Assembly (NCBI GenBank): GCA_963666995.1
Contig: OY762941.1
Coordinates: forward strand, 4,898,001 to 4,962,000
DNA from: Syntrophobacter sp963666995
GTDB lineage: Bacteria; Desulfobacterota; Syntrophobacteria; Syntrophobacterales; Syntrophobacteraceae
Direction: 5' to 3'
Length of the DNA stretch: 64,000 nucleotides
The notes under the pieces are model-generated. The model did no database searches. It saw only the letters and a list, made by a program, of their open reading frames with translations, and was not told where the DNA came from. Positions 35,634 to 45,192 of the stretch are shown in pieces; the stretch's first letter is position 1; each line of letters begins with the position of its first letter. The position numbers and the translations under genes were made by a program.

Positions 35634-36191
35634 ATGAAAGAAGAGAAGAAGAGCGCTTCCGGTAAGGCGGTGGTGGGAGGGATTATCTTTTTTGCGGGTT
35701 TCATCGTAGCTTTGATATTCGGTTGGGTGGTCGCTCCCGACCTTCTCTATTCGCAAAAAACCCAACCCCTCAATTTCAGTCACGTCGCACACCAGGATAC
35801 TGGTTGCGAGGATTGTCATGCTTTCAGGCCGGACGGCACCTACGTCGGCATTCCCGGAGTGGAAAAATGCAAGGAATGCCATGAGAGCGTAATGGGAAAA
35901 ACTGAAGAGGAACGTGTTCTTGTAGAAGAATACATTGAGAAGGATCGCGAGGTTCCCTGGCGCGTTTATGCCTGGCAGCCGGACAACGTTCTTTTCTACC
36001 ATGCCCCTCATCAGGCCAAGAAAGTCGAATGCACCGCGTGCCATCGCGACGTGACCAAGGAAGAGAAGTTGCCCCCCTACTACGAAGTCCGCCTGACGGG
36101 CTACAGCAAATCGACGATGGGAATGGTCGAGTGCGAAAAATGTCATGCCGAAAAGGGTGCGAGCAACAACTGCGAAATCTGCCATAAATAG
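35634..36191 (+). CDS. qrcA: QrcA, multihaem cytochrome c of the Qrc complex
   Basis: 185 residues. An uncleaved N-terminal helix (VVGGIIFFAGFIVALIFGWVVAP) anchors a periplasmic domain with five CxxCH haem sites: CEDCH, CKECH, CTACH, CEKCH, CEICH. The Qrc subunit described from Desulfovibrio vulgaris is called hexahaem (from memory); a sixth site is not visible, and all ten cysteines are used by the five motifs. It takes electrons from periplasmic cytochrome c3 and passes them to menaquinone reduction. GAGG lies eight bases before the ATG. First gene of qrcABCD. Confidence 0.93.
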   Translation: MKEEKKSASGKAVVGGIIFFAGFIVALIFGWVVAPDLLYSQKTQPLNFSHVAHQDTGCEDCHAFRPDGTYVGIPGVEKCKECHESVMGKTEEERVLVEEYIEKDREVPWRVYAWQPDNVLFYHAPHQAKKVECTACHRDVTKEEKLPPYYEVRLTGYSKSTMGMVECEKCHAEKGASNNCEICHK

Positions 36192-36267
36192 AACCGCGGA
36201 TCAGTCATAAGGGAATTATTCTTGCGCTTAATACCATACACTGGCCGTTCATGAGAGGGTAGATCGA

Positions 36268-38682
36268 ATGAAGTTTGGGAGGAGAGCTTTCTTACAGTTT
36301 GCTGCTGGAGCGGTGGGTGGCACCTTGCTCTCACCATTGCCGTGGCGCCTGACGGACGAAGCTGCCGTTTGGAGTCAGAACTGGTCATGGCGCCCGTCCC
36401 CTGAACGGGGTCCAATAACCAAAAAACCGACCATTTGCGCGCTTTGCGACGGAGGATGTGGGATCCAGGTTCATTTGGTGAATGGAAACAGAGCCATTTT
36501 GGTCGAGGGAAACCCCGGCCATCCGGTGAACCAGGGAGGGGTATGTCCTCTGGCGGCATCCGGGCTCCAGTTCCTATATGCGCCTTATCGGGTGCCTCAA
36601 CCCCTCAAGCAGACCAGGAAACGCGGAGACGTAGGGGGCTTTCAGCCCATCTCCTGGGATGAAGCGACGGGCGAACTCACGAAAAGGCTCGGGCAGCTCA
36701 GAACAGACGGCAAACCCCAGAGCGTCGCCTGCATCACCCGCAAGCGGCGGAGCAGCATGGACGACCTGCTGAAGCAGTTTTTCACGGCCTACGGCTCTCC
36801 CAATCTGTTCAAGATGCCTGCGCAGACCGACAGTCAACTGGCGGCCGCAACCCTTACGCTTGGGCAGGATGGGCCGTTTACGTTCAACCTGGAGAATGCG
36901 TCCTACGTATTGAGTTTCGGGGCGGACCTCATTGAAGGTTGGGGTGCCCCGGCCCGCATGCAGGCGGTGTTTCGCCGCTGGCGCGAAGGGGGCAAGAGCA
37001 CGGCAAAGATCGTCCAGGTCGAATCCCGGTGTTCCATGACCGCAGCCAAAGCGGACAAGTGGATCGCCATTGCCCCCGGCACCGAAGCGGCCCTCGCCCT
37101 TGCACTCGCCCATATTTTCGTAAAAGAAAAACTCTATGATTCCGACTTCGTGGCCAATAACGTATTTGGATTCGAGGATTGGGTGGACAGCCAGGGGAAG
37201 AATCAGAGAGGATTCAAGACATTTATTCTTACGGACATCTACACGCCTGAAGCGGTTTCCAAGTCGACGGGAATCGAGGCGGCCGGAATCCGTGAACTGG
37301 CAAAGGAGTTTGCCGCTCAAAAGAACGCCGTTGCGGTCTGGGGCGGCGCTCTTGCCGACCTTCCCACCGGCACCTACAATGAGCTCAGTTTTCTGGCGCT
37401 GAACGCGCTGAAGGGGAATCTCAAGCAGGGAGGCATGGTGAGCATCGCTCCGCCGGTGCCCCTCGGTGCTCTCCCGAACAATACCGTGGATCCATTGGCT
37501 CAGCAGGGTCTGCAGCAACTGCGCCTCGATCTGGCTGAAGTCCGGAAAGGTGCAGCCCCGGCCGTTCCCGGGAATAATCTGCATGCATTCCTCGATGTGG
37601 CGGCAAAGGGCGGCAAATATCCGATCGAGGTGCTTCTGGTGCATGAAGCCAACCCCGCCTATGAACTGGTTGAAACCAAGGTTTTTCAGGACGCGATCGC
37701 AAGGATCGGTTTCCTGGCATCATTCTCTCCTTATATGGATGAGACTGCTCTCCAGGCCGACCTGATTCTGCCCAACCATACCGCCTTTGAAGGCTACGAC
37801 GACGTGATCGATGTCCCTGGCGTGCCTTTCGCCTACTACGCGCTGTCGTCCCCGGTCCTCAAGCCCCTGCTGAAAACCAAAGCCACCGGAGACGCAATAA
37901 TCGGGGTAGCCAAAGGAATCGGCGGCTCCGTGGCATCGGCCCTCCCGTGGGCGTCCTATGAGGAATATCTGAAGGCCCGGGTGAGCGGTCTGGCCGATTC
38001 ATCAAAAGGCGCCGTGGCGGACAAGAAGGACATCGAAGTCTGGAAACTCCAGCCGGACGATACGGTCAGCTCCAACTACAAAGACGGCGCCGATCTCTGG
38101 AAGAAGCTTACGGCGGGTGCCTGCTGGTACGATACGCCCCTTGACCCTCTGAAGGACATCAAAACCGCGTCCGGTAAATATGAGCTGGCCGTTCAGGCCA
38201 TTCAGGGGAAAGGACCGGTCAAGGGAGTCGAGCAGTGCTGTCTGCCGCAGTTCCAACTGGTTCCTCCGGCCGGGGACGAGAAGGAATACCCGCTCCTGCT
38301 CCTCACGTACAGGATGTTGGCACTGGCAAATGAGAACCTTGCCAATCCTCCATTCATGACGAAGACCCTGTGGGCTTTTGTCCTGAAGAACAACGACCAG
38401 TTCGTGGACATCAACCCCGCCACGGCCAAGTCCATGGGGATGTTGGAAGGGGATCAGGCGGTGCTGAAAACGCCTCAGGGAGAGCTTCCCGTCAGGGTGC
38501 ATTTCTCCTCGGCGGCGCGGCCCGGCGTGGTTTACATTGCTCAGGGTTTGGGCCACAAGGCCTACGACGAATATATCCGGGATAAGGGAGTCAACGCCAA
38601 CAACGTGATCGAAGTACAGTTGGATCCGGTGACAGGTCTGGGAACAGCCTGGGCTACTCGTGCTCAATTGCGTCGCGCTTAA
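36268..38682 (+). CDS. qrcB: QrcB, molybdopterin-oxidoreductase-like subunit
   Basis: 804 residues. Tat-type signal MKFGRRAFLQFAAGAVGGTLLSP, then the N-terminal iron-sulfur site C57-x2-C60-x3-C64-x28-C93 of the DMSO-reductase family and the molybdopterin-oxidoreductase fold (DEATGELTKRL, EAALALALAHI, LILPNHTAFEGYDD). C-terminal MoPterin-dinucleotide-like domain: DINPATAKSMGMLEGDQAVLKTP. In characterised Qrc this subunit has the fold without a working Mo site; the sequence here fits that group by context. Exported with QrcC to the periplasm. 76 bp behind qrcA. Confidence 0.93.
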   Translation: MKFGRRAFLQFAAGAVGGTLLSPLPWRLTDEAAVWSQNWSWRPSPERGPITKKPTICALCDGGCGIQVHLVNGNRAILVEGNPGHPVNQGGVCPLAASGLQFLYAPYRVPQPLKQTRKRGDVGGFQPISWDEATGELTKRLGQLRTDGKPQSVACITRKRRSSMDDLLKQFFTAYGSPNLFKMPAQTDSQLAAATLTLGQDGPFTFNLENASYVLSFGADLIEGWGAPARMQAVFRRWREGGKSTAKIVQVESRCSMTAAKADKWIAIAPGTEAALALALAHIFVKEKLYDSDFVANNVFGFEDWVDSQGKNQRGFKTFILTDIYTPEAVSKSTGIEAAGIRELAKEFAAQKNAVAVWGGALADLPTGTYNELSFLALNALKGNLKQGGMVSIAPPVPLGALPNNTVDPLAQQGLQQLRLDLAEVRKGAAPAVPGNNLHAFLDVAAKGGKYPIEVLLVHEANPAYELVETKVFQDAIARIGFLASFSPYMDETALQADLILPNHTAFEGYDDVIDVPGVPFAYYALSSPVLKPLLKTKATGDAIIGVAKGIGGSVASALPWASYEEYLKARVSGLADSSKGAVADKKDIEVWKLQPDDTVSSNYKDGADLWKKLTAGACWYDTPLDPLKDIKTASGKYELAVQAIQGKGPVKGVEQCCLPQFQLVPPAGDEKEYPLLLLTYRMLALANENLANPPFMTKTLWAFVLKNNDQFVDINPATAKSMGMLEGDQAVLKTPQGELPVRVHFSSAARPGVVYIAQGLGHKAYDEYIRDKGVNANNVIEVQLDPVTGLGTAWATRAQLRRA

Positions 38683-38693
38683 GGGGGAAATCC

Positions 38694-39446
38694 GTGAGCG
38701 AAACAGGACATACTGAAAGTGCTGTTCTTTATGGCATGGTGATCGATCTGGACAAGTGCACGGGCTGCATGGCGTGCAGTGTGGCTTGCCAGGCGGAAAA
38801 CAATATTTCGTTTCTTCCCGATGAGACGAATAAGCTCCGTTCGATCACGTGGATGGAGATCTATCATCTTTCGAATGGAATAGAATACCCCAATTACCAG
38901 TTCACCTATTTACCGCGGCCGTGCATGCACTGCAATTCGCCCCACCATTCACCCTGCACATTCGTATGCCCGGTGAACGCCACGACGAGGGACGAACACA
39001 ACGGGATCGTTACGCACATCTACCCCCGCTGCATCGGATGCAGATACTGCATAGTCGCGTGCCCCTATCATGCGCGCAAATTCAACTGGTGGGATCCGAA
39101 ATGGCCCAAACCGATGGAATCGATGTTGAGTCCCAGCGTGAGCCCCAGGATGCGCGGTGTGGTGGAGAAGTGCACGTTCTGCAGCCACAGATTGATGGCG
39201 GCCAGATCCAAGGCATACCTGGACGACAGCAACCTCGATGCCGTGGTTTACACTCCAGCGTGCGCTGAAGCCTGCCCGACCAAGGCAATCAGCTTCGGCA
39301 ACCTGAAGGATCCAAACGGTGAAGTGGGCAAGCTGTCAAAAGACCCTCGGGCCTTCAGAATTTTATCAAAGCTCAATACGGAACCGAAGGTCTATTATCT
39401 CAGCAGTCAGCAGTGGGTGCGCAAACTCTCCGACAACAGTCTCTAG
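38694..39446 (+). CDS. qrcC: QrcC, iron-sulfur subunit
   Basis: 250 residues with the four-cluster ferredoxin pattern of the DmsB/PsrB type: DKCTGCMACSVACQAEN, PCMHCNSPHHSPCTFVCPVNA, RCIGCRYCIVACPYHARKFN and KCTFCSHRL...CAEACPTKAI. It has no signal of its own and would travel with QrcB. It relays electrons between QrcA and QrcD. It starts 11 bp after qrcB. Confidence 0.94.
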   Translation: MSETGHTESAVLYGMVIDLDKCTGCMACSVACQAENNISFLPDETNKLRSITWMEIYHLSNGIEYPNYQFTYLPRPCMHCNSPHHSPCTFVCPVNATTRDEHNGIVTHIYPRCIGCRYCIVACPYHARKFNWWDPKWPKPMESMLSPSVSPRMRGVVEKCTFCSHRLMAARSKAYLDDSNLDAVVYTPACAEACPTKAISFGNLKDPNGEVGKLSKDPRAFRILSKLNTEPKVYYLSSQQWVRKLSDNSL

Positions 39447-39551
39447 AGAGCGGCCCGGCCACTGTTGGAATCAACGGAATTTTTAGAGCTTATTTCAATG
39501 TCATCTTGAGGTCGTCAGTCACTTTCAATGTTCCAGAATGAGGGGTCGAGA

Positions 39552-40793
39552 ATGGATAAGGCACTGATTCCCGAAGGATTAAAGCGCTGTCCGCTTCCTG
39601 TGTTTGGGATCTGGCTGTTGATTCTCCTTGGTACCGTAGGATGGGGAGTTTGGGCCGGGGGTGTTGTTCTGATAAAAGCGCTGAACGTGACCGGATTGAA
39701 CGACTACTTCGGTTTCGGAGCTTACATCACGGTGGATCTGGCCATCATCGCTCTTGGAGCCGGGGCATTTTTCTCGGGCTTCCTTTATTATGGGATGTCC
39801 CGCTTCTTTCCGGCCTTCAAAGAACTCCACAAGATCATCAACCTGGCCGTCATCGTCGGGTTCGTCTGCTATACCGGCGCGCTCGCCGTTTTGCTCCTCG
39901 AACTCGGCCAGCCGCTACGGTCCTGGTACGGCTACTGGCACGCCAACGTGCATTCCATGCTGACGGAAGTGATCTTCTGCATCACCTGCTATGCCATTGT
40001 GCTCGTCATCGAGTACGTGCCGATCGTTCTTGAAAATCGAAAGCTGAACGAGGTGAAAGGCCTCCGGGTTTTCGGGCACAGCCTGCACGACCTCATGGCG
40101 ATATTCGCACTCACCGGGACTTTTCTCAGCTTCTTCCACCAGGGGTCGCTGGGCGGAGTTGCGGGTGTTCTGTTTGCCCGTCCTTTCGCCTACCGGACCG
40201 GCTTTTTCATCTGGCCCTGGACGTTTTTCCTCTTTATCCTGTCGGCCATTGCTTCCGGCCCGGCCTTCACGGCGCTCATCTGCAGGGCCATCGAGAAGGT
40301 CAGCAGGAAGCGGCTCGTAGATCGCAGCGTCTACGACCTCATCGGCAAGATCGTCGCCGGGTTGCTGTCCTTCTATATCGTCCTGAAAATCGCTGATACG
40401 CTTTACTGGGCATTCGTCCTTGCGCCTAAGTTCGGATTGAAGCTGACCGACTTTTACCGCCCGCCCTATGGAATCTGGCTCTTGGTGGCCGAGATCATCA
40501 TCTGCGGCGTGATTCCGGCCCTGGTGCTCCTCAGCCCCAAGGGAAGGAGGAGCAACGGGCTGCTGTTCCTGATGTTCTTCCTGGATTGCATCGGCATTTC
40601 CATCAACCGGTTCGTCATGACCGTGCAGGCCATAGCAATTCCCGTCATGCCTTTCGACAAATGGGAAGTCTACATTCCCACCGTTTACGAGTGGGCTCCC
40701 GCAATCGCATTGCTGGCCTATTGCGCCCTTATTATCTCCTTGTCGTACCGGTATCTGCCGCTCTTCCCCAGGGAGAAGGAGTTGAACCCCTGA
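39552..40793 (+). CDS. qrcD: QrcD, NrfD-family integral membrane subunit
   Basis: 413 residues from ATG 39552 (AGGGG upstream). About ten membrane helices of the NrfD/PsrC type; typical segments are LELGQPLRSWYGYWHANVHSMLTEVIFCITCYAIVLVIEY and HQGSLGGVAGVLFARPFAYRTGFFIWPWTFFLFILSA. It carries the menaquinone-reducing site. The gene ends 43 bp before a strong terminator, which closes the operon. Confidence 0.95.
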   Translation: MDKALIPEGLKRCPLPVFGIWLLILLGTVGWGVWAGGVVLIKALNVTGLNDYFGFGAYITVDLAIIALGAGAFFSGFLYYGMSRFFPAFKELHKIINLAVIVGFVCYTGALAVLLLELGQPLRSWYGYWHANVHSMLTEVIFCITCYAIVLVIEYVPIVLENRKLNEVKGLRVFGHSLHDLMAIFALTGTFLSFFHQGSLGGVAGVLFARPFAYRTGFFIWPWTFFLFILSAIASGPAFTALICRAIEKVSRKRLVDRSVYDLIGKIVAGLLSFYIVLKIADTLYWAFVLAPKFGLKLTDFYRPPYGIWLLVAEIIICGVIPALVLLSPKGRRSNGLLFLMFFLDCIGISINRFVMTVQAIAIPVMPFDKWEVYIPTVYEWAPAIALLAYCALIISLSYRYLPLFPREKELNP

Positions 40794-40835
40794 AACTGTA
40801 GAAGCAGTTGATTCTACCATATCGGTTGCATTCCC

Positions 40836-40879
40836 AACGCCTTATAGCGTCTCACCGGACTTGGCTATAAGGCGTTTTT
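40836..40879 (+). terminator. Rho-independent terminator of qrc
   Basis: Perfect 13-pair stem AACGCCTTATAGC / GCTATAAGGCGTT with a 15-nt loop, running directly into TTTTT. Confidence 0.9.
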
Positions 40880-41100
40880 CATAGAGCGCCGGCGTATTGC
40901 GACGCTTCGAGCAGAACCCGCCGATTCTTTCTCCCGGCGCTTTTGGGGGTTTTCATTTGACTCGGGGCATGACGGATGTTAGCTTTCGATGCAGGCTCCG
41001 AGAGGATCCGAGGCCGGAGCGATATGCGGAGAGGGGATACCCGGGGTTGAAGTGTACACCCCTTCAAATGTGGACCCAGATTGGATTATGAACTGTAATT
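40880..41100. other. Gap after the qrc terminator
   Basis: About 220 bp with no gene and no clear promoter. The whole distance from qrcD to the next gene (40794-41100) is 307 bp including the terminator. Confidence 0.4.
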
Positions 41101-41892
41101 ATGGCAAGCAGATTGCGCCTTCTGGACATCTTTGACGCCAAGCAGCATCAGAGGACAATCCTCATGATCGGCGTTGGCATATTTCTCTTTTTGGAACTCC
41201 TCATCTACCTTGGAGCCGCCGGCCAGGCGGGCCAAAAATCGCGGATAATCATCACGGACCCAAAAACCGAGCGGAAAGTCTTCGAGGCGACGGGGACAGT
41301 CCTCACCAGCTACGAAAAGATGGTCTTCGAAGATAACCACGGTCCTCTGACCAACTACAATATGCAGTTGGAATCCCACGATGTGCCCTTCCCGTTCAGA
41401 GCGTGGGTCGCTTCCGCCGTGGGGATCCCGGTCGGGCTGATACTCCTCGTCTCCTTTCTGGTAAAGGTTTACCTTTTGCTGCTCTATGGCGATGAGAGGC
41501 ACAAGGACGAAGAAGCATCCGACACGGCGACTCACGCATCCAGCCGTTTTACGGGCGCTCTTCGATCCTTTCACCACATTTCGATATTCCACATCGGGTT
41601 CGCCGTGCTCCTTTGCGTATTTCTCCTGTGGATGATCCCAAACATCATCGAAGACTTCGCTAAGCTCAGCATGGCCGCAATCCGCGAGTACAGGTGGTTT
41701 TTCCTCGGGGCAGCGATTTTCGTTGCCGCACTGATCATTTGGGTGATCTATTTGCGGTACCGACTGTCCAGGCAGATGCTTGACAATCAACTGGATCTTG
41801 AAAAATTCAGGGTGGAAAAACAGCTCCTTCTGCAGCAGCCCGAGCCGCCTCCCCTGCTTCCCAGTGCGGTGAATGACGATCAAGACCAGTAA
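41101..41892 (+). CDS. Unknown membrane protein downstream of qrc
   Basis: 263 residues. Helices near 19-40 (ILMIGVGIFLFLELLIYLGAA), 105-125 (VASAVGIPVGLILLVSFLVKVYLLLLYG), 160-180 (ISIFHIGFAVLLCVFLLWMIP) and 198-218 (WFFLGAAIFVAALIIWVIYL), a short extracytoplasmic domain after the first (KSRIIITDPKTERKVFEATG) and a charged C-terminal tail (RLSRQMLDNQLDLEKFRVEKQ). No family is recognised. No strong ribosome binding site precedes the ATG. It is followed 33 bp later by 41926-42363. Confidence 0.75.
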   Translation: MASRLRLLDIFDAKQHQRTILMIGVGIFLFLELLIYLGAAGQAGQKSRIIITDPKTERKVFEATGTVLTSYEKMVFEDNHGPLTNYNMQLESHDVPFPFRAWVASAVGIPVGLILLVSFLVKVYLLLLYGDERHKDEEASDTATHASSRFTGALRSFHHISIFHIGFAVLLCVFLLWMIPNIIEDFAKLSMAAIREYRWFFLGAAIFVAALIIWVIYLRYRLSRQMLDNQLDLEKFRVEKQLLLQQPEPPPLLPSAVNDDQDQ

Positions 41893-41925
41893 GCGGTTTG
41901 TTCACACCGCCAGGATATAGCCAAC

Positions 41926-42363
41926 ATGTGGTTCAGGGATTTGTTCAAGAAGCGCAGGGATTCTGACGCCGAACAAGGCGCACAGGAACCGACGATCAAT
42001 CAGGGGATTTTCTACCTCTACCTCATTATCATCCTGCAGATCGTTCTCGTCCTCGGGCTCGCATCGATCATAATGGTTGTAGGCAAGGTGATGGCCACTC
42101 CCCTGTGGGTTTTCCTGTTCGTGATGCTCTTATGCGGCGCCGGGATCGTCTACATTTACAGAAAAGCCAAGAGGCAGTTTCAGAAATTCAGGGAATCGTT
42201 CAGCCACGTGGACATGTCCAACCGCAATTATGAAATCAGCTTTATGGGCGGTGTCGTGACGATGAGGATAGAACAGAATCCGAATCCGCGCCCCTTGTTG
42301 GAAGCCCCTCGCCAACCCACACTCATCGACACCGACACCATCGACACCGGACATCTGCGCTAA
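41926..42363 (+). CDS. Unknown small membrane protein
   Basis: 145 residues. Basic N-terminus (WFRDLFKKRRDSD), two helices (IFYLYLIIILQIVLVLGLASIIMVVG and PLWVFLFVMLLCGAGIVYIY), then a soluble tail with NYEISFMGGVVTMRIEQNPNP. Likely pairs with 41101-41892. Its stop overlaps the 3' end of nadB on the other strand by 4 bp. Function unknown. Confidence 0.73.
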   Translation: MWFRDLFKKRRDSDAEQGAQEPTINQGIFYLYLIIILQIVLVLGLASIIMVVGKVMATPLWVFLFVMLLCGAGIVYIYRKAKRQFQKFRESFSHVDMSNRNYEISFMGGVVTMRIEQNPNPRPLLEAPRQPTLIDTDTIDTGHLR

Positions 42364-44039
42364 CAGTTGCCAACCCCTTTCTCGAAGACCGCGCTGAGGA
42401 ATTCCTCGGCGGGGTTCCTCACCACGACGGTATCCTTCAACCAGTTCTGGTCATCCTTTTGCGGGTGATCGAGGTTGTAATGGAGACCGCGGCTTTCTTT
42501 TCGCTGGATCGCGCATCGGATGATGAGTTCGGCGACCATGGCCAGATTCTGCAGTTCGATCAGATCGCTGTGAACGGGAATATTGGGCATGTGCTCCCTG
42601 ATTTCCATGCGTATCTGGTAGATATGGGTCAGGGCCAGCGCCAGTCGTTTATCCGTTCTGACAATCCCCACGTAGTTCCACATCAGCCTCCGGATAATGT
42701 CCCAGTTGTGAGCGATGAGCACCATTTCGCTGTTGGGCCGATCAAGCGAAACTCTCTGCGGCACGGCGTACCCGGGAATTTCCGAAAAGGGTTGGCTTCG
42801 CCACGCATCCATGCGATCCGCACAGTGAAGGGATGCCTGGTGGGCAAGGACCATCGCCTCGAGAAGCGAATTGCTCGCCAGACGATTGGCCCCATGGAGT
42901 CCCGTGCAGGCACATTCCCCGATGGCATAAAGGTGTTCCATGGAGGTCAGCCCGTTTGCATCGGTCACGATCCCGCCGCACATGTAATGCGCCGCGGGGA
43001 CCACCGGGATGGGATCCCGGGTTATGTCGATGCCGAGCGAAAGGCATTTTTCATAGATGTTCGGAAACCGGTTCTTGATGAACCCGGCTCCTTTGTGACT
43101 GATATCGAGGAAGACGCAGTCATGACCGGTCTTCTTCATCTCGGTGTCGATCGCACGAGCGACGATGTCCCGGAAGGCCAGGTCTTTTAACGGGTGATAA
43201 TCACTCATGAATGCTCGGCCGGACCTGTCGATCAATCGCCCGCCCTCACCGCGGACCGCTTCCGAGATAAGAAAATTCTTCGCGTGCGGGTGGTACAGGC
43301 ATGTCGGATGAAACTGCACGAATTCGAGGTTCGCAAGCTTTGCCCCCGCACGGTATGCGATCGACAGGCCGTCTCCCGTCGCCACATCCGGGTTTGACGT
43401 ATAGAGATAGACCTTCCCGGCGCCTCCGGTGCACAGCAGGATTACGTGTGCCATGAATCTGTGGATTTCGTGAGTGACGCTGTCAAGAATGTAGGCCCCC
43501 CTGCAGATGTCCTGGTGCTGCAGCGTGATCGATCCCGCCCGGATGGACTGATGCTGAACAAGAAGGTCCAGTACGATGTGGTGTTCGAAAATAGCGATGT
43601 TCGGATCCGCTTCCGCGGCAGCGATCAGGACCTTTTCCACGGCTTTGCCGGTCATATCCTGGGCATGCAGGATACGGTTTCTGCTGTGCCCGCCTTCACG
43701 GCCAAGGTCAAAGCGATCGCCCTCGGTCGGATTGGTGTTGAATGGGACCCCGAAGTTCACGAGTTCCTGAATGCGCTCAGGGCCGGACTTCACGACCAGA
43801 TCGACAATATCGGGGTGACACAGGCCGTCTCCGGCATTAAGGGTATCCTCAATGTGCAACTGGAAGGAATCGTCAAGACTCACGACCGATGCGATTCCAC
43901 CCTGAGCATAGTTTGTGCTCGTCTCGAGCTTGTCCTTTTTCGTCACCACGGCTACCGTACCGGTTTTGGCCGCCTTGAGAGCAAAAGTCAGCCCCGCAAT
44001 TCCGCTGCCAATCACAAGGTAATCAAACTGATATTCCAT
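42360..44039 (-). CDS. nadB: L-aspartate oxidase
   Basis: 559 residues. FAD-binding start YLVIGSGIAGLTFALKAA, active-site region TNYAQGGIASVVS, REGGHSRNRILHAQDMTGKAVE, and DISHKGAGFIKNRFPNIYEKC, with the C-terminal helical domain (MWNYVGIVRTDKRL). It oxidises L-aspartate to iminoaspartate, the first step of de novo NAD synthesis; in anaerobes fumarate is the acceptor. It could be confused with a fumarate reductase flavoprotein, but the GGIASV element and length fit NadB. A GC-rich hairpin (44066-44082) lies in the leader 27 bp before the ATG. No nadA or nadC adjoins it. Confidence 0.95.
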   Translation of the reverse strand: MEYQFDYLVIGSGIAGLTFALKAAKTGTVAVVTKKDKLETSTNYAQGGIASVVSLDDSFQLHIEDTLNAGDGLCHPDIVDLVVKSGPERIQELVNFGVPFNTNPTEGDRFDLGREGGHSRNRILHAQDMTGKAVEKVLIAAAEADPNIAIFEHHIVLDLLVQHQSIRAGSITLQHQDICRGAYILDSVTHEIHRFMAHVILLCTGGAGKVYLYTSNPDVATGDGLSIAYRAGAKLANLEFVQFHPTCLYHPHAKNFLISEAVRGEGGRLIDRSGRAFMSDYHPLKDLAFRDIVARAIDTEMKKTGHDCVFLDISHKGAGFIKNRFPNIYEKCLSLGIDITRDPIPVVPAAHYMCGGIVTDANGLTSMEHLYAIGECACTGLHGANRLASNSLLEAMVLAHQASLHCADRMDAWRSQPFSEIPGYAVPQRVSLDRPNSEMVLIAHNWDIIRRLMWNYVGIVRTDKRLALALTHIYQIRMEIREHMPNIPVHSDLIELQNLAMVAELIIRCAIQRKESRGLHYNLDHPQKDDQNWLKDTVVVRNPAEEFLSAVFEKGVGNC

Positions 44040-44481
44040 GGCTGTTTCCCGCTCCGAAATGAAACCGCGCGCTTCGCGCGCGCACGTGTTTTGGTGTTTT
44101 CACTCCGCCCTGTCACAAGCCGCCCGCCAGGGAATAAATTCCGTCCCCCGGCAAAGCTCCCCCGGATACCCACTTTCGAGAGAAAGTTCAGCGGGCCGAA
44201 GACCGCATTCACTTTCCAGAGCGCTGCATCCGCATGGTCCAAACCTTTTTCCGATCGCCGAAGGGGAAATAAGGCGGTTTCCAAACAGATCGAGGCAAGC
44301 ACCCGGCGCAAATGTCGGTCTCTACCACCATGCGATCACCAGGAAAAACTTGCCTCCCCTCATTGACAGGAAGTACTGTATTCTATAAGTAAGACCTTGT
44401 AAAGGCATCTCATGACTGCGAATCGTGCACGGCTCCACAATGTTGCCGTATCGGTCGCGAAAACGACAAAGAGTTCAACGA
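44040..44481. other. Divergent intergenic region nadB / HAD gene
   Basis: 442 bp with the nadB leader hairpin and, at 44363-44391, a TTGACA box with TAAGTA 17 bp downstream that may serve the HAD gene. No coding signal was recognised. Confidence 0.4.
44066..44082. promoter_or_regulatory. GC hairpin in the nadB leader
   Basis: CGCGCGC-TTC-GCGCGCG, seven-pair arms. On the nadB transcript it would fold just before the ribosome binding region. Function unknown. Confidence 0.3.
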
Positions 44482-45174
44482 ATGGAAATGATGAATTCAC
44501 TCATACGAGAAAGTATTTTTCGAAACTCCCCTCAAGTCATCGCATTTGACTGCGATGGGGTCCTGTTCGATTCCAGGGAAGCGAACATCCACTTCTACAG
44601 CCACATCCTTGCCGAGGTAGGCCGCCCTCCGGTCCGGCCCGACCAGGTGGAATACATCCACATGTATCCGGTCCGTGAATCCCTGAAATTCCTCCTCGGT
44701 TCGGGTTCTTCATTCGACAAGGCATGGAACTATTTCCAACAGATTGACTTCGAGCCTTTCAACTCCTACCTGCAATTCGAACCGGGTCTCATCGATGTGC
44801 TCGCCTATGCAAAGTCATCTTTCAGGACCGCCCTTGCCACGAACCGCACCGCCTCGACGCTGAAACTCCTCGCAAGGTACGACTTGCAGCGGTATTTCGA
44901 TTTGGTCGTTTCCGCTTCGGACGTCGCCCACCCGAAGCCGCATCCCGATATCATGGACAAGATCCTGAGTTCCTTCGGCGTATCTCCCGAAGAAATTGTC
45001 TACGTGGGTGATTCTTCGGTAGATGAGTCCTTTGCGGCAAACACCGGCGTATTCTTCGTAGCCTACAAAAACCCGGCATTGAAGGCCGACTTGCACATCG
45101 GCCATCTGGATGATCTCAGGCTGGCCCTCAAATCCTATAGAGAAGCGCAACCGTCCAATTCCGAAACCCCGTAG
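44482..45174 (+). CDS. HAD-superfamily hydrolase (phosphoglycolate-phosphatase-like)
   Basis: 230 residues from ATG 44482; a longer frame opens at 44425. All four HAD motifs are seen: I IAFDCDGVLFDS, II ALATNRTAS, III Lys in VAHPKPHPD, IV YVGDSSVDESFAA. A helical cap lies between motifs I and II. A sugar- or glycolate-phosphatase is likely; substrate unknown. The next gene begins 18 bp downstream, so they may be cotranscribed. Confidence 0.88.
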   Translation: MEMMNSLIRESIFRNSPQVIAFDCDGVLFDSREANIHFYSHILAEVGRPPVRPDQVEYIHMYPVRESLKFLLGSGSSFDKAWNYFQQIDFEPFNSYLQFEPGLIDVLAYAKSSFRTALATNRTASTLKLLARYDLQRYFDLVVSASDVAHPKPHPDIMDKILSSFGVSPEEIVYVGDSSVDESFAANTGVFFVAYKNPALKADLHIGHLDDLRLALKSYREAQPSNSETP

Positions 45175-45192
45175 ACGACGGCTTTATCAGTC

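Noticed and set aside
40880..40910. Second promoter for the membrane protein pair
   Set aside because: No -35/-10 pair of proper spacing could be found in the gap; left unassigned.
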